Of a DNA stretch of 64,000 bases, positions 9,673 through 20,382 are shown piece by piece (the first letter of the stretch is position 1; every line of letters starts with the position of its first letter). Source of the stretch: Streptomyces sp. NBC_01451. GTDB lineage: Bacteria > Actinomycetota > Actinomycetes > Streptomycetales > Streptomycetaceae. Made by a program: the position numbers and the translations under genes. The notes beneath the pieces were generated by a model. It made no database searches and was not told the origin of the DNA. It saw only the letters and a program-made list of their open reading frames with translations. The stretch is from positions 5,890,001-5,954,000 of the forward strand of contig NZ_CP109479.1 of assembly GCF_036227485.1 (NCBI RefSeq), in the 5' to 3' direction.

Positions 9673-10271
9673 GACTCGCCGCCGCAAGCCACGGCTTCCT
9701 CTCCCCGACCGGCGTCGAGATCGCCTTCCTCCTCGTCGGCCTCGTCACCTTCGGCGCCGCGCTCGTCACCGTCACCACCCGGCAACTGGTGCACGCCGCC
9801 CTGTGGCTCGTGGTGACCCTGGGCGGCCTCGCCGTCGAATACCTCCTCCTCACGGCCGAGTTCATCGCCTGGGTACAGGTCCTCATCTACGTCGGTTCCG
9901 TCGTCGTCCTCCTCCTCTTCGGCCTGATGCTCACCAGGGCCCCCATCGGCCGCTCCCCGGACGCCGACTCCGCCAACCGGTGGGCCGCCCTCGCCGTGGC
10001 GCTGGCCTCCGCCGTCGCCCTGGTCTGGGTCGTCGTCGACGCCTTCCGCACGACCTGGATCGACCTGGACGGCGCCGCCGCGGGCTCCACCGCCGTCACC
10101 GGAGCGAGCCTCTTCCAGAACTGGGTCCTCCCCTTCGAGGCCCTCTCCGTCCTCCTCCTCGCCGCCCTGGTCGGCGCGATCGTCCTGTCCCGCAAGGCGA
10201 AGGCGAACACGGCGACAGCTGCCGGAACCTCTGCCAAGGACGCCGAAGCCGGCAAGGAAGGCGCCCTCTGA
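9669..10271 (+). CDS. nuoJ: Complex-I-like subunit NuoJ
   Basis: Membrane-arm subunit, 200 aa with five predicted helices and the conserved segment [23 protein letters not shown] at 9669 overlaps the nuoI TGA. The last 25 residues are Ala/Lys-rich and probably cytoplasmic. It precedes nuoK with a TGATG overlap, as expected for coupled translation of the J-K pair. Confidence 0.93.
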   Translation: MRLAAASHGFLSPTGVEIAFLLVGLVTFGAALVTVTTRQLVHAALWLVVTLGGLAVEYLLLTAEFIAWVQVLIYVGSVVVLLLFGLMLTRAPIGRSPDADSANRWAALAVALASAVALVWVVVDAFRTTWIDLDGAAAGSTAVTGASLFQNWVLPFEALSVLLLAALVGAIVLSRKAKANTATAAGTSAKDAEAGKEGAL

Positions 10272-10663
10272 TGCACCTCGCCTATCCCGCCGTGCTCTCC
10301 GCCCTCCTCTTCTGCACCGGCATCTACGGCGTCCTGGCCCGCCGCAACGCGATCCTGGTCCTGATGTCCGTCGAGCTGATGCTCAACGCCGTCAACCTCA
10401 ACCTCGTCGCCTTCGACGTCTGGCTCAGCAGGACCGCCCGCGAGACCCTGCACTCCGGCCAGGCCCTCACCCTGTTCACCATCGCCATCGCCGCCGCAGA
10501 GATCGGCATCGGCCTGGCGATCGTCCTCGCCGTCCACCGCAACCGCGGCACCGCGGACATCGACAGGCTCCGCGACACCGCCGAGCCGCACGGGCCCGAC
10601 GAAGCCACCGTCACGGAAGCCACGAAAGCCACGGAAGACGAGAAGGCTGAGGCCACCGCGTGA
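10271..10663 (+). CDS. nuoK: Complex-I-like subunit NuoK
   Basis: Small MrpC-like membrane subunit, 130 aa with three helices. The membrane Glu residues of the family are present in [17 protein letters not shown] and [22 protein letters not shown] at 10271 shares its A with the nuoJ stop. A charged tail of about 30 residues after the third helix is longer than in typical NuoK (about 100 aa). Confidence 0.94.
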   Translation: MHLAYPAVLSALLFCTGIYGVLARRNAILVLMSVELMLNAVNLNLVAFDVWLSRTARETLHSGQALTLFTIAIAAAEIGIGLAIVLAVHRNRGTADIDRLRDTAEPHGPDEATVTEATKATEDEKAEATA

Positions 10664-12654
10664 CCACGACCACCCTCGCCGTCCTCGTCCCCCTCCTCCC
10701 GTTCCTGGGCGCCGCCGCCGGCCTGCTCCTGGGCCGCACGGCCCCCGGCTTCGTACGCCCCCTCGCCGTACTGCCGCCGCTCACGGCGCTCGCCCTCGCC
10801 GTGGTCGTCGCCGTACGCCAGGGCGGCGACCGGGCCGTCGACGCCGCCACCGAGCTCACGCCCACCGGCTCGGTCCCCGTCGAACTCGCCCTGCACATCG
10901 ACGGCTTCGCCGCCCTCGTCGCCGTCCTGGTCGCCCTGGTCGCGACCTGTGTGCAGATCTACTCGACGGGCTATCTCCGCGACGACCCGCGCTACCCCTC
11001 GTACGCCGCTCTCGTCTCCCTCTTCACCTCCGCGATGCTGCTCGTCGTCTACTCCGGCGACCTGATGGTGCTGCTGGTCGGCTGGGAGATCATGGGCATC
11101 TGCTCGTACTTCCTGGTCGGCCACTACTGGGAGACGCCGGAAGCCCGCGCCGCCTCCCTCAAGGCCTTCCTCGTCACCAAACTCGGTGATGTCCCCTTCC
11201 TGATCGGCCTGTTCGCGCTCGCCACCGACGCCGGGTCCTTCCGGATCACGAAGATCCTCGGCACCGTCGCGAGCGGCGGACTCGACCACCCGACACTGGT
11301 CGCCCTGCTGCTCCTGGCCGGCGTGGCGGGCAAGTCGGCGCAGTTCCCGCTGCACACCTGGCTCCCCGACGCGATGGCGGGCCCCACCCCCGTCTCCGCG
11401 CTGATCCACGCCGCGACGATGGTCGCCGCCGGTGTCTACTTCATCGCCCGGCTCCTCCCGGTCTTCGCGACCTCCTCGGCCGCACTGGTCGTCCTCGCCG
11501 TCATGGCCGCCGTCACGATGACCGGCTCCGCCCTCGCCGCGCTCGCCCAGGACGACATCAAGCGCGTCCTCGCCTACTCGACGATCGGCCAGCTCGGCTA
11601 CATGACCGGCGCCCTCGCCGTCGGCGACCGCGGAGCCGCCGTCTTCCACCTCCTCACCCACGGCGCCTTCAAGGCCCTGCTCTTCCTCGCGGCGGGCGTG
11701 ATCATCCACGCCTCCGGCACCAACTCGCTGGCCGCCATGTCCCGCATGGGCAACCTGCGCGCCCGCATCCCCGACGCCTACTGGACGATGACCGTGGCGC
11801 TCCTCGCGCTCGCCGCGATCCCGCCCTTCAGCGGCTTCTTCTCCAAGGAGTCCGTCCTCGGCGCCGCCGAACACGTCACCTCCGGCCACACCGAGGGCAT
11901 CCCCGGTACCGCCGGCTGGATCGTCCTCGTCGCCGGCCTGGTCTCGGCCCTGCTCACCGCCGCCTACGCGACCCGCCTGTGGCTGCTCGCCTTCCGGGGC
12001 CGGGGCACCGAGGCCCCCGACCACGGCAGGCAGCCCGTCGCGATGACGGCGGTGCTCTGGGTGCTCGCGATCCCCTCCCTCGCCCTCGGCGGGCTCGCCT
12101 ACGGCAGGCTGCCCGACTGGTTCGACGGCCACGACCTGACCCCGACCCTCACCACCTCCGTCCTCGGCACGGGAATGGCTCTGGTCGGCGGCCTCGTCAC
12201 CTATGGAGCCTGGCGCCAGATCACCGCCCTGGCGGCCCGAGTCCCCCTGGGCGCGGTCGCGGCCCACCCGAGGGCGGACGGCGGTCTCGTCGAGGCCGAG
12301 GCCATCGCCAGCCACGCCCCCGCCTACGGAGATGTGGCCGGCGCACCCGACCCGGCGGACCCCGGACGCGTCCTCCTCGGCCCGCTGCACCGCCACGCGG
12401 CCGTCGGCTTCCACCTGGACGGCCTGTACACGGCGCTGTTCGTCCGCCCGGTGCAGGCCGCCGCCACCCTCGTCCGCTTCCTCGACCGCGAGGTCGTCGA
12501 TACTTACGTACGCGGTGCGAGCGCCGTGCCCCGCCTGCTGGGCGCCGCCGTACGGCGTGCCCAGACCGGCAACGTCCAGACCTATGTGAGCGCGCTGCTC
12601 GCCGGCACCGTCGTCCTGGTGGTCGCCGTCCTCCTCGTCGCCACGGGAGCGTGA
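10660..12654 (+). CDS. nuoL: Complex-I-like proton-pumping subunit NuoL
   Basis: Antiporter-like subunit at the distal end of the membrane arm, 664 aa. Key charges are present: Glu in [14 protein letters not shown], Lys in [20 protein letters not shown], and the discontinuous helix region [16 protein letters not shown]-terminal extension of about 150 aa contains the lateral-helix region. GTG at 10660 overlaps the nuoK stop. Proton translocation is therefore likely intact even though the quinone/NADH modules are reduced. Confidence 0.94.
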   Translation: MTTTTLAVLVPLLPFLGAAAGLLLGRTAPGFVRPLAVLPPLTALALAVVVAVRQGGDRAVDAATELTPTGSVPVELALHIDGFAALVAVLVALVATCVQIYSTGYLRDDPRYPSYAALVSLFTSAMLLVVYSGDLMVLLVGWEIMGICSYFLVGHYWETPEARAASLKAFLVTKLGDVPFLIGLFALATDAGSFRITKILGTVASGGLDHPTLVALLLLAGVAGKSAQFPLHTWLPDAMAGPTPVSALIHAATMVAAGVYFIARLLPVFATSSAALVVLAVMAAVTMTGSALAALAQDDIKRVLAYSTIGQLGYMTGALAVGDRGAAVFHLLTHGAFKALLFLAAGVIIHASGTNSLAAMSRMGNLRARIPDAYWTMTVALLALAAIPPFSGFFSKESVLGAAEHVTSGHTEGIPGTAGWIVLVAGLVSALLTAAYATRLWLLAFRGRGTEAPDHGRQPVAMTAVLWVLAIPSLALGGLAYGRLPDWFDGHDLTPTLTTSVLGTGMALVGGLVTYGAWRQITALAARVPLGAVAAHPRADGGLVEAEAIASHAPAYGDVAGAPDPADPGRVLLGPLHRHAAVGFHLDGLYTALFVRPVQAAATLVRFLDREVVDTYVRGASAVPRLLGAAVRRAQTGNVQTYVSALLAGTVVLVVAVLLVATGA

Positions 12655-12660
12655 GCAGGC

Positions 12661-14238
12661 GTGATCGATATCAACGAGTCAGTGATGCGGTTCCTTCTGG
12701 CATTCCTCGTCGTGGGCCCGCTCATCGGGGCCGTCGCCGCTCTCCTGCCGGCCCCGCCCGGGCTGAAGGGGAAGTCGCCCGAGCAGGCCGTGCTGCGGCA
12801 CGGCGTGACCGTCACCGGCGCGGTGCTCATCGCCGCGATCGTCCTGGCGCTCGGCTTCGACCACGACCATCCGTCGAAGATGCAGGCCACGACCGACATC
12901 AGCTGGATCCCCGCACTCGACGTGCGCATCCACCTCGGCGTCGACGGCATTTCCCTCCCCCTTCTGGTCCTGAGCGCGCTCCTGACCTTCCTCTGCGCGC
13001 TCTACTCCTCCTTCAAGCTGCCTGCCGGCCCCTCCCCGAAGGCCTTCGTCGCACTCCTCCTCGTCCTGGAGTCCGGCACCCTCGCGACCTTCGCCGTCCT
13101 CGACCTGCTGCTGTTCTTCCTCGCCTTCGAGATGGTGCTCATCCCGATGTACTTCCTCATCGCCCGCTGGGGCGGTGAGCAACGGACCCGGGCCGCCTGG
13201 AAGTTCATCCTCTTCACCCTGCTCGGTTCCGTGGTCATGCTGCTGGGCCTGCTCCAGATCGGGATCAAAGCGGGCACGTTCGACATCATGGCACTCACCA
13301 CTGACAACGGCTCAGGATTGAGCACATCAGTGCAGGTCACGGCTGCTTTGGCGATCGGGATCGGGCTCGCGGTCAAGACGCCGATGTGGCCGCTGCACAG
13401 CTGGCTGCCGGACGCTCACACCGCCGCCCCGACCGTCGGTTCGGTGCTCCTTGCGGGCGTCCTGCTCAAGATGGGCACGTACGGTTTCGTGCGCATCCTG
13501 CTGCCGGTCACGCCCGACGGATTCCGCACGTTCGCGCCCTACCTCGCCGCGTTCGCCGTCGTCGGCATCATCTACGGTTCGCTGGCCTGCCTGGCCCTCG
13601 CCCGGCAGGGCGCGAAGGGCGACCTCAAGCGGCTCATCGCCTACTCCTCCGTCGGCCACATGGGCTTCGTGCTGCTCGGTATCTCGACCATGACCCCGAC
13701 CGGCGTCAACGGCGCGCTGTTCGCCAACATCGCCCACGGCCTCATCACCGGCCTCCTCTTCTTCCTGGTCGGCGCGCTGAAGGACCGCACGGGCACCACC
13801 GACCTCGACACCCTCGCCGACCGCACCGGCGCCGCCCTCTACGGCCGGGCCCCGCGCCTCGGCGGCCTCGTGGCCTTCGCCGCCGTCGCCTCGCTCGGGC
13901 TGCCCGGCCTCGCCGGGTTCTGGGGCGAGATGCTGGCCCTGTTCGGCGCGTTCGACCCCGCCGACGACCTCAGCCGCCCCGCCTTCCTCACCTACACGGC
14001 GATCGCCGCGTTCGGCACCCTGCTCGCCGCCGCGTACATGCTCATCGTCGTACGCCGCGTCTGCATGGGCGCCGCCCCGCAGCCCGACGCCCCCCGGCTC
14101 GCCGACGTACAGCCGTACGAATTCGCGGCCTGGACTCCGCTCGTCGCCCTCACCGTCGTCGCCGGACTCTGGCCGAAGGCCCTCCTGGGCCTGACCGACC
14201 CGGCCGTGCAGCAGCTCCTCTCAGGAGGTCCCCGATGA
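12661..14238 (+). CDS. nuoM: Complex-I-like proton-pumping subunit NuoM
   Basis: Second antiporter-like subunit, 525 aa, about 14 helices. The pump residues are visible: Glu in FFLAFEMVLIPMYF and Lys in AVKTPMWPLHSWLPDAHTAA, plus Lys in VLLKMGTYGF. GTG at 12661 lies 6 nt after the nuoL stop. It overlaps nuoN by ATGA. Length and motifs are typical of the family. Confidence 0.94.
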   Translation: MIDINESVMRFLLAFLVVGPLIGAVAALLPAPPGLKGKSPEQAVLRHGVTVTGAVLIAAIVLALGFDHDHPSKMQATTDISWIPALDVRIHLGVDGISLPLLVLSALLTFLCALYSSFKLPAGPSPKAFVALLLVLESGTLATFAVLDLLLFFLAFEMVLIPMYFLIARWGGEQRTRAAWKFILFTLLGSVVMLLGLLQIGIKAGTFDIMALTTDNGSGLSTSVQVTAALAIGIGLAVKTPMWPLHSWLPDAHTAAPTVGSVLLAGVLLKMGTYGFVRILLPVTPDGFRTFAPYLAAFAVVGIIYGSLACLALARQGAKGDLKRLIAYSSVGHMGFVLLGISTMTPTGVNGALFANIAHGLITGLLFFLVGALKDRTGTTDLDTLADRTGAALYGRAPRLGGLVAFAAVASLGLPGLAGFWGEMLALFGAFDPADDLSRPAFLTYTAIAAFGTLLAAAYMLIVVRRVCMGAAPQPDAPRLADVQPYEFAAWTPLVALTVVAGLWPKALLGLTDPAVQQLLSGGPR

Positions 14239-15758
14239 GCTCCCCGGCCCAGACCGCGGCTCAGTCCGTCGTCCAGTCCGTCGACTGGCTCGCCATCGCG
14301 CCGCCCACCCTCGCGGCCGTCGTGGGGCTCGCCGTGCTGGTCGCCGACCTGTTCATCGGCGACAGCAGGAAGTCGCTCCTCGGCTGGATCTCGGTCGCCG
14401 GCCTCGCCGCGTCCGCGCTCCTCCTGCTGCCCCTCCTGGACGGCGACCGCTCCACCTTCTGCCTCACCGGCAGCACGGACGTCTGCAGCTACACGGCCGA
14501 CCGCTTCACCCTCGTCATCCAGTTCCTGGTGCTCGGCGGCGCGCTGCTCGCCGCACTCCTCTCGGTCACCGCCCTCAAGGACGCCGACCGGGGACTCCCC
14601 GAAGGGGAGTACTGGTTCCTGCTGCTGTCCTCCGCGGCCGGCGCGGCCCTGCTGCCCGCCTCCCGCGACCTCGCGACCCTGATCGTCGCCCTGGAGGTCG
14701 CCTCCCTGCCCGCCTTCGCCCTCGTCGGCATCCGGCACGGCGACCGGAAGTCCTCCGAAGCGGCCCTGAAGTTCTTCCTGTCCTCCGTGACGGCGACCGC
14801 GGTCAGCCTCATGGGCATCAGCTTCGTGTACGCGTCCACGGGCACCCTGTACCTCACCGAGATCGCCGACCGGATCCAGCACGTCGACCCCCAGCTCCAC
14901 ACCCTCGCCCAGGCAGGCGTCGTCCTCACCCTCATCGGCTTCGCCTTCAAGACGGCCGCCGTGCCCTTCCACTTCTGGGTACCCGACACCTACGTGGGCG
15001 CGCCCCTGCCGATCGCCGCCTATCTGTCGGTCGTCGGCAAGGCGGTCGGCTTCTCCGGCCTGATCCTCGTCACCGTCGTCGCCTTCCCGTCGTACGCCGA
15101 CGTCTGGGGCCCGGCGCTGGCAGCCCTGGCCGCGCTCACCATGACCGTCGGCAACGTGGGCGCCCTGCGCCAGCAGGCCACGCGCGCGTACAGCGCGGTA
15201 CGCCTGCTCGCCTGGTCCTCCGTCGGCCAGGCCGGCTACCTCCTCGTACCGATCGCCGCCGCCGCGTACTCCGACGACGCCCAGAAGGCGATCGGCTCCA
15301 CCGTCGCGTACGCCCTCATGTACGCCGCCGTGAACCTCGGCGCCTTCGCGGTGGGGGCCCTGGTGGCCCGTACGAAGCCCCTGAACCGCGTCAGCGACTA
15401 CCGGGGCCTCTACGCCACCCGCCCGCTGGCAGCGCTCGTCCTGGGCTTCTTCCTGCTGTGCCTCGCCGGACTGCCGCCGGGCATCATCGGCCTCTTCGCG
15501 AAGGTCACCGTCTTCTCCGCGGCCGTCGACGCCGGACTCGGCTGGCTGGCCGTGATCATGGCCGTCAACGTGGTGATCGCCCTCTTCTACTACCTCCAGT
15601 GGACGGCCCTGCTCTTCCGCACTCCCGAGGGCGCGGACGAACGCCACCGCGCTCCGGCCCCCCTCACGGCCGCCATCGCCCTGACCGCGGTCCTCGGCAT
15701 CGCCCTGTCCGGCGCACCCCAGCTGGTACTGCGCTTCGCCGACACCGGACTCTTCTGA
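14235..15758 (+). CDS. nuoN: Complex-I-like proton-pumping subunit NuoN
   Basis: Third antiporter-like subunit, 507 aa and last gene of the operon. Glu in LIVALEVASLPAFAL and Lys in FAFKTAAVPFHFWVPDTYVG match the pump residues. ATG at 14235 overlaps the nuoM TGA, with TCAGGAGG upstream. No nuoD, nuoE, nuoF or nuoG occurs anywhere in the window. Confidence 0.94.
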   Translation: MSSPAQTAAQSVVQSVDWLAIAPPTLAAVVGLAVLVADLFIGDSRKSLLGWISVAGLAASALLLLPLLDGDRSTFCLTGSTDVCSYTADRFTLVIQFLVLGGALLAALLSVTALKDADRGLPEGEYWFLLLSSAAGAALLPASRDLATLIVALEVASLPAFALVGIRHGDRKSSEAALKFFLSSVTATAVSLMGISFVYASTGTLYLTEIADRIQHVDPQLHTLAQAGVVLTLIGFAFKTAAVPFHFWVPDTYVGAPLPIAAYLSVVGKAVGFSGLILVTVVAFPSYADVWGPALAALAALTMTVGNVGALRQQATRAYSAVRLLAWSSVGQAGYLLVPIAAAAYSDDAQKAIGSTVAYALMYAAVNLGAFAVGALVARTKPLNRVSDYRGLYATRPLAALVLGFFLLCLAGLPPGIIGLFAKVTVFSAAVDAGLGWLAVIMAVNVVIALFYYLQWTALLFRTPEGADERHRAPAPLTAAIALTAVLGIALSGAPQLVLRFADTGLF

Positions 15759-15919
15759 CCCCGACGACGGCACGCGCGCGTGGACCTCACCCGGACGGCT
15801 CACGCGTGCCTCCGCGCACGCAAGGGAACTGCGAATCCCCGCCTGGCGTTGACCAGAACAGAAGGGTCCACTGGACCTGACACCAGGGTTCCCCTGCCGC
15901 ACCACTAGGAGGGCGTACC

Positions 15920-16783
15920 GTGCACCGCCGGCACAACGGGCTCAGGACAGCCCTTCTCCTCGGGGGACTGTCCGCACTCATCATCGTCATCGGCAGCTTC
16001 TTCGGCCGTACGGGCCTCGTGATCGCACTCTTCGTCGCGATCGGCACCAACGCGTACGCGTACTGGAACAGCGACAAGCTGGCTCTACGCGCGATGCGTG
16101 CCCGCCCGGTGAGCGAATTCGAGGCCCCGGCCCTGTACCGGATGGTCCGAGACCTCTCCACCCAGGCCCGCCAGCCCATGCCCCGCCTGTACATCTCGCC
16201 CACCGAAGCGCCGAACGCGTTCGCGACGGGCCGCAACCCGCGCAACGCGGCGGTGTGCTGCACCGAAGGCATCCTGCACATCCTGGACGAGCGCGAACTG
16301 CGCGGCGTCATCGGCCATGAGCTGAGCCATGTCTACAACCGGGACATCCTCATCTCGTCGGTCGCCGGCGCCCTGGCCTCCGTGATCATGTTCCTGGTCA
16401 ACTTCGCCTGGCTGATCCCGATCGGCCGCTCGAACGACGACGACGGCCCCGGCATCCTCGGCATGCTGATGATCATGATCCTGGGCCCGCTCGCCGCCAC
16501 TGTCATCCAGCTCGCCATCAGCCGCTCCAGGGAGTACGAGGCCGACGCGTCGGGCGCCCAGCTCACCGGCGACCCACTGGCCCTCGCCAGCGCCCTGCGC
16601 AAACTGGAAGCGGGCACGAAACAGCTCCCGCTGCCTCCCGAGCCGCGCATCGAGACCGCGAGCCACATGATGATCGCGAACCCCTTCCGCCCGGGCCAGG
16701 GACTCTCCAAGATGTTCTCTACGCACCCGCCGATGGCGGAGCGCATCGCCCGGCTCGAAAAGATGGCAGGTCGCCACCAGTGA
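15920..16783 (+). CDS. htpX: HtpX-type M48 membrane metallopeptidase
   Basis: Membrane-bound zinc protease of the HtpX family, involved in quality control of damaged membrane proteins, 287 aa. Two N-terminal helices (about 8-28 and 30-47), the zinc site HELSH (133-137) and the downstream ligand in SREYEADA (Glu205). Further hydrophobic segments lie at 145-168 and 178-200. GTG at 15920 with AGGAGG 9-10 nt upstream. It is followed without a gap by a YccF gene, suggesting a two-gene membrane-stress operon. Confidence 0.93.
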   Translation: MHRRHNGLRTALLLGGLSALIIVIGSFFGRTGLVIALFVAIGTNAYAYWNSDKLALRAMRARPVSEFEAPALYRMVRDLSTQARQPMPRLYISPTEAPNAFATGRNPRNAAVCCTEGILHILDERELRGVIGHELSHVYNRDILISSVAGALASVIMFLVNFAWLIPIGRSNDDDGPGILGMLMIMILGPLAATVIQLAISRSREYEADASGAQLTGDPLALASALRKLEAGTKQLPLPPEPRIETASHMMIANPFRPGQGLSKMFSTHPPMAERIARLEKMAGRHQ

Positions 16784-17175
16784 AGACAATCCTCAACGTC
16801 ATTTGGCTCGTCCTGAGCGGCTTCTGGCTGTTCCTCGCCTATCTGGCGGCCGGCGCGCTGCTCTGCATCACGATCATCGGAATTCCGTTCGGCGTCGCGG
16901 CTTTCCGTATCGGCGCATACGCCCTGTGGCCCTTCGGCCGTACGACGGTCGAGCGGCGCGACGCGGGCGCACCCTCCTGTGTCGGCAACGTCCTGTGGCT
17001 GGTCCTCGCGGGCTGGTGGCTCGCCCTGGCCCACGTCGTCACCGGCATCGCGCTCTGCGTCACGATCATCGGCATCCCCTTCGGCATCGCCAACTTCAAG
17101 CTCATCCCGGTCTCGCTGCTGCCGCTGGGCCGCGAAATCGTGCCGACGGACCAGCCGTTCAGCTCGCGCTGGTAG
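16780..17175 (+). CDS. YccF-family inner-membrane protein
   Basis: 131-aa membrane protein made of two similar halves, each with a hydrophobic pair around [13 protein letters not shown] and [13 protein letters not shown], characteristic of tandem YccF domains. GTG at 16780 overlaps the HtpX stop codon, so translation is probably coupled. Biochemical function is unknown for the family. Confidence 0.85.
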   Translation: MKTILNVIWLVLSGFWLFLAYLAAGALLCITIIGIPFGVAAFRIGAYALWPFGRTTVERRDAGAPSCVGNVLWLVLAGWWLALAHVVTGIALCVTIIGIPFGIANFKLIPVSLLPLGREIVPTDQPFSSRW

Positions 17176-17239
17176 TGCGCCGCCCGCAGGTTGTCCACAG
17201 GCCGCCGCGATTGTCAGTGGCGGCCTGCATCATGAATCC

Positions 17240-17818
17240 ATGACCGAGATCGAGCAGTTGCTGACACGGGTGGCCGCTGAGGCACGCAACACCCGGCCGT
17301 GGGGCTGGCCTTCACTCCCCGCCCCCGTGGACGCGGCCACGCTCGACCGTGCCGAGACCGCCCTCGGCTTCCCTCTGCCGCCGCTTCTCGCCGAGCTCTA
17401 CCTCCGGATAGGAGACGGCGGATTCGGGCCGTCCTACGGCCTGTTGCCCCTGCTCGACAGCTCGCCCGCCGGTGAGCCGCCCGTCGTCGCCCAGTACCTC
17501 GCCAACCGCGAGGAGGCCCGCAAGGACCCGGACTGGCCCTGGCCCGAGGGCATCCTGCCGATATCCCACTGGGGCTGCGGGATGTACGCGTGCGTGGACT
17601 GCCGCTCACCGGAGGGCACCGTCCTGCTCTTCGAGCCGAACTCCGACGACGCCGACCACGCGTGGTACACCGACGCCCCGGGCCTCGCGCAGTGGCTGAG
17701 CACCTGGCTCGACGGCTCGGGCTGGTACGAGGAGTCCAGCGACGGTACGGACCTGGAGCCCTGGCCCGAGTTCCGCATACGTACGGCGTCGGCGACGCCT
17801 CCGCTCCAGGCCTCCTGA
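17240..17818 (+). CDS. SMI1/KNR4-family protein
   Basis: 192-aa soluble protein with the SUKH/SMI1-KNR4 pattern: ETALGFPLPPLLAELYLRIG near the N-terminus, GDGGFGPSYGLLPL, and a C-terminal WLSTWLDGSGWYEE. SUKH proteins often serve as immunity proteins to polymorphic toxins, but stand-alone members of unknown role are common. No toxin gene is adjacent. ATG at 17240; the upstream ATG at 17232 stops after three codons. Confidence 0.8.
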   Translation: MTEIEQLLTRVAAEARNTRPWGWPSLPAPVDAATLDRAETALGFPLPPLLAELYLRIGDGGFGPSYGLLPLLDSSPAGEPPVVAQYLANREEARKDPDWPWPEGILPISHWGCGMYACVDCRSPEGTVLLFEPNSDDADHAWYTDAPGLAQWLSTWLDGSGWYEESSDGTDLEPWPEFRIRTASATPPLQAS

Positions 17819-17833
17819 CCAGCGCGAGTTCCG

Positions 17834-19114
17834 TCAGCGGGGAGTTCCGGCCGACGCCCGCGAAGCCGACCACCACCGCCGTACGCCGTATGCGCCCGCC
17901 CCCAGGCCCAACACGCTCGCGCCCACGACCACCGACACCCCCGGAAGCGCGAACGCCAGCGTCACACAGCCGAGGAACCCCACCGCCGGCACCACCCGTG
18001 ACGCGGGAGCCGAACTCAGTGTCCACGCGGCGGCGTTGGCCACCGCGTAGTAGGCCAGAACCCCGAAGGAGGAGAACCCGATAGCGCCCCGTACGTCCAC
18101 CGTCGCGGCCAGCACCGCGACCACCGCACCCACGGCCAGCTCGGCCCGGTGCGGTACCTGGAAGCGCGGATGCACGGCGGCCAGGGCACCGGGCAGATGA
18201 CGGTCACGGGCCATGGCCAGCGTCGTCCGTGAGACGCCCAGGATCAGGGCGAGCAGCGAGCCGAGCGCGGCCACGGCGGCACCGGCCCGGACGACCGGCA
18301 CCAGCCCCGGCACGCCCGCCGCCCGTACCGCGTCGGCCAGCGGGGCGGTCGCGTGCCCGAGCCCGCCCGACCCCAGTACGGAAAGGACAGCCACCGACAC
18401 CGCCGCGTACACCACCAGTGCGATGCCCAGGGCCGTCGGGATCGCGCGCGGGATGGTGCGTGCGGGATCCCGCACCTCTTCGCCGAGGGTCGCGATCCGG
18501 GCGTACCCGGCGAACGCGAAGAACAGCAGCCCGGCGGCCTGAAGGACTCCGCCTCTACCCCCGGAGGCCCCGACCTCCAGCCGGCCGGCATCGGCGGCAT
18601 CGGACGTCAGGCTCACCACCACCACGGAAGCGAGGACAGCGAGGACCACTGCCACGATCGCGCGCGTCAGCCAGGCGGACTTCTGGACACCGCCGTAGTT
18701 CACCGCGGTGAGCGCCACCACGGCCGCGACCGCCACCGCGTGCGCCTGCCCCGGCCAGGCGTACATGCCCACGGTGAGCGCCATCGCCGCACAGGAGGCC
18801 GTTTTCCCGACGACGAACGACCAGCCCGCGAGATAGCCCCAGAAGACACCGAGCCGCTCCCGCCCGTACACGTAGGTGCCGCCGGAGGCGGGATACAGGG
18901 CGGCCAGCCGGGCGGACGACATGGCGTTGCAGTAGGCGACCACGGCCGCCGTGCCCAGCCCGAGCAGCAGCCCGGACCCCGCCGCGCGTGCCGCGGGTCC
19001 CAGGGCCGCGAAGACACCGGCCCCGACCATCGACCCGAGCCCGATGACCACCGCGTCCCCGACACCAAGGGTGCGGCGCAGTTCAGGGGGCGATTGGGAA
19101 CCGGACTGTGTCAT
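17834..19114 (-). CDS. APC-family amino-acid permease
   Basis: 426-aa integral membrane permease with about twelve helices. The family start VIGLGSMVGAGVFAALGPA (first helix with the unwound GxG substrate site) and the TM6-loop segment LLFFAFAGYARIATLGEEVR are clear. Probably an amino acid or cationic amino acid/proton symporter; substrate not deducible. I chose the ATG at 19114, directly before the conserved N-terminal region, over an ATG 21 codons upstream. Divergent from the GlsB-like gene across 172 bp. Its stop lies 15 bp from the convergent SMI1 gene's stop. Confidence 0.88.
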   Translation of the reverse strand: MTQSGSQSPPELRRTLGVGDAVVIGLGSMVGAGVFAALGPAARAAGSGLLLGLGTAAVVAYCNAMSSARLAALYPASGGTYVYGRERLGVFWGYLAGWSFVVGKTASCAAMALTVGMYAWPGQAHAVAVAAVVALTAVNYGGVQKSAWLTRAIVAVVLAVLASVVVVSLTSDAADAGRLEVGASGGRGGVLQAAGLLFFAFAGYARIATLGEEVRDPARTIPRAIPTALGIALVVYAAVSVAVLSVLGSGGLGHATAPLADAVRAAGVPGLVPVVRAGAAVAALGSLLALILGVSRTTLAMARDRHLPGALAAVHPRFQVPHRAELAVGAVVAVLAATVDVRGAIGFSSFGVLAYYAVANAAAWTLSSAPASRVVPAVGFLGCVTLAFALPGVSVVVGASVLGLGAGAYGVRRWWSASRASAGTPR

Positions 19115-19160
19115 GGGCCGCACCCTACTGACCGGTGCAACCGCCAGGCATCGCGTTGAC

Positions 19161-19180
19161 GTCGTGTACAGCAACACGAC
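19161..19180. promoter_or_regulatory. Inverted repeat in divergent promoter region
   Basis: GTCGTGT and ACACGAC, separated by 6 bp, form a 20-bp palindrome between the APC permease and the GlsB-like gene. TTGACG overlaps its left end, so a repressor bound here could block transcription. Pattern evidence only. Confidence 0.35.
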
Positions 19181-19286
19181 ACGAACAACAGATCAACCCG
19201 AGCGCACAGACCCGACGGGATCGACAACGTCGCAAGTCACAGCGCCGGGACAGTTCGAGCACAGCACAGAGGGGCAGGTTCAGGAC

Positions 19287-19553
19287 ATGAGCATCATCGG
19301 GTGGATCATCCTGGGGCTGTTGGCCGGGGCCATTGCCAAGTTCCTGCTGCCGGGGCGCGACCCGGGCGGTTTCATCGGCACGACGATCATCGGTGTCGCG
19401 GGCGCCTTCCTCGGCGGCTGGATCTCGGCGCGCTTCCTCGACCACCCCATCAGCAAACAGTTCTACGACGGCACCACGTGGGCGGCGGCGATCGGCGGCT
19501 CGCTGGTGCTGCTGATCGCGTACCGCCTCCTGTTCGGCAACTCGCGCGACTGA
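19287..19553 (+). CDS. GlsB/YeaQ/YmgE-family stress membrane protein
   Basis: 88-aa membrane protein with three hydrophobic segments. The family start IIGWIILGLLAGAIAKFLLP and the GTTIIGVAGAFLGGW segment are diagnostic. The family is linked to general stress responses and was historically called transglycosylase-associated. ATG at 19287 is preceded by an AGG-rich stretch. Confidence 0.9.
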   Translation: MSIIGWIILGLLAGAIAKFLLPGRDPGGFIGTTIIGVAGAFLGGWISARFLDHPISKQFYDGTTWAAAIGGSLVLLIAYRLLFGNSRD

Positions 19554-19657
19554 GCGCACGCCTGGTCCGCAGCCGCCCGGGTCCGCGGCCCGGCAGGAGG
19601 GAGGGGTGGGCGCCACAGGGCACCCGCCCCTCTTTCCCCTCTTCAACCCCTCGTGGA

Positions 19658-20146
19658 CTACCGGTAGTTCACGAACTGCAGCGCGAAGTCGAAGTCCTTG
19701 CCCTTGAGGAGGGCGATGACGGCCTGAAGGTCGTCGCGGTTCTTCGAGCTGACGCGCAGCTCCTCGCCCTGGACCTGGGCCTTCACGCCCTTCGGGCCCT
19801 CGTCGCGGATGATCTTCGCGACCTTCTTGGCGTTCTCCTGGGAGATGCCCTCCTCGATCGAGGCGAAGAGCTTGTACTCCTTGCCGGAGAGCTGGGGCTC
19901 ACCCGCGTCCAGGCACTTCAGCGAGATGCCGCGCTTGATCAACTTGGTCTCGAACACATCGAGGACCGCCTTGACCCGCTCCTCGGAGTTCGCCTCCATG
20001 AGGATCTTCTCGCCGGACCACGCGATCGAGGCACCCACGCCCTTGAAGTCGTAGCGCTGGGAGATCTCCTTGGCGGTCTGGTTGAGGGCGTTGTCGACCT
20101 CCTGCCGCTCGACCTTCGAGACGATGTCGAAACTGGAGTCGGCCAT
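19658..20146 (-). CDS. YajQ-family nucleotide-binding protein
   Basis: 162-aa YajQ/UPF0234 protein; a relative in other bacteria binds cyclic-di-GMP, and the family binds nucleotides. Begins [20 protein letters not shown]; contains [10 protein letters not shown], the typical segment after which two ferredoxin-like folds follow. ATG at 20146 with AAGGAG about 10 nt upstream. The longer upstream frame (to 20290) is not conserved-looking. Confidence 0.93.
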   Translation of the reverse strand: MADSSFDIVSKVERQEVDNALNQTAKEISQRYDFKGVGASIAWSGEKILMEANSEERVKAVLDVFETKLIKRGISLKCLDAGEPQLSGKEYKLFASIEEGISQENAKKVAKIIRDEGPKGVKAQVQGEELRVSSKNRDDLQAVIALLKGKDFDFALQFVNYR

Positions 20147-20382
20147 GTCCTGTGGCTCCTTGTATGGGGTGCTTGTCGGAATCTGTGGGGTGCGTATCGG
20201 CATGCGTGGGGGCAGCAGCCGAGCCCGGCGTACGTCCCGGGCCGCATCCGCATAAGGGTAGCCACCCCCTCCCCTCCGGGTGCCGCTCAATCGGGTGGCG
20301 AAGCACCCCGGTCCATCAGGTATCGTTTACGTCGTTGCCAAAGAGCACCGCCGAAAAGCGGTTCGAAAGGGCAGCAAACCCT

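Noticed and set aside
17240..17818. SMI1/KNR4 gene as an immunity gene of a toxin system
   Set aside because: No toxin or secretion gene is adjacent; it follows HtpX/YccF genes.
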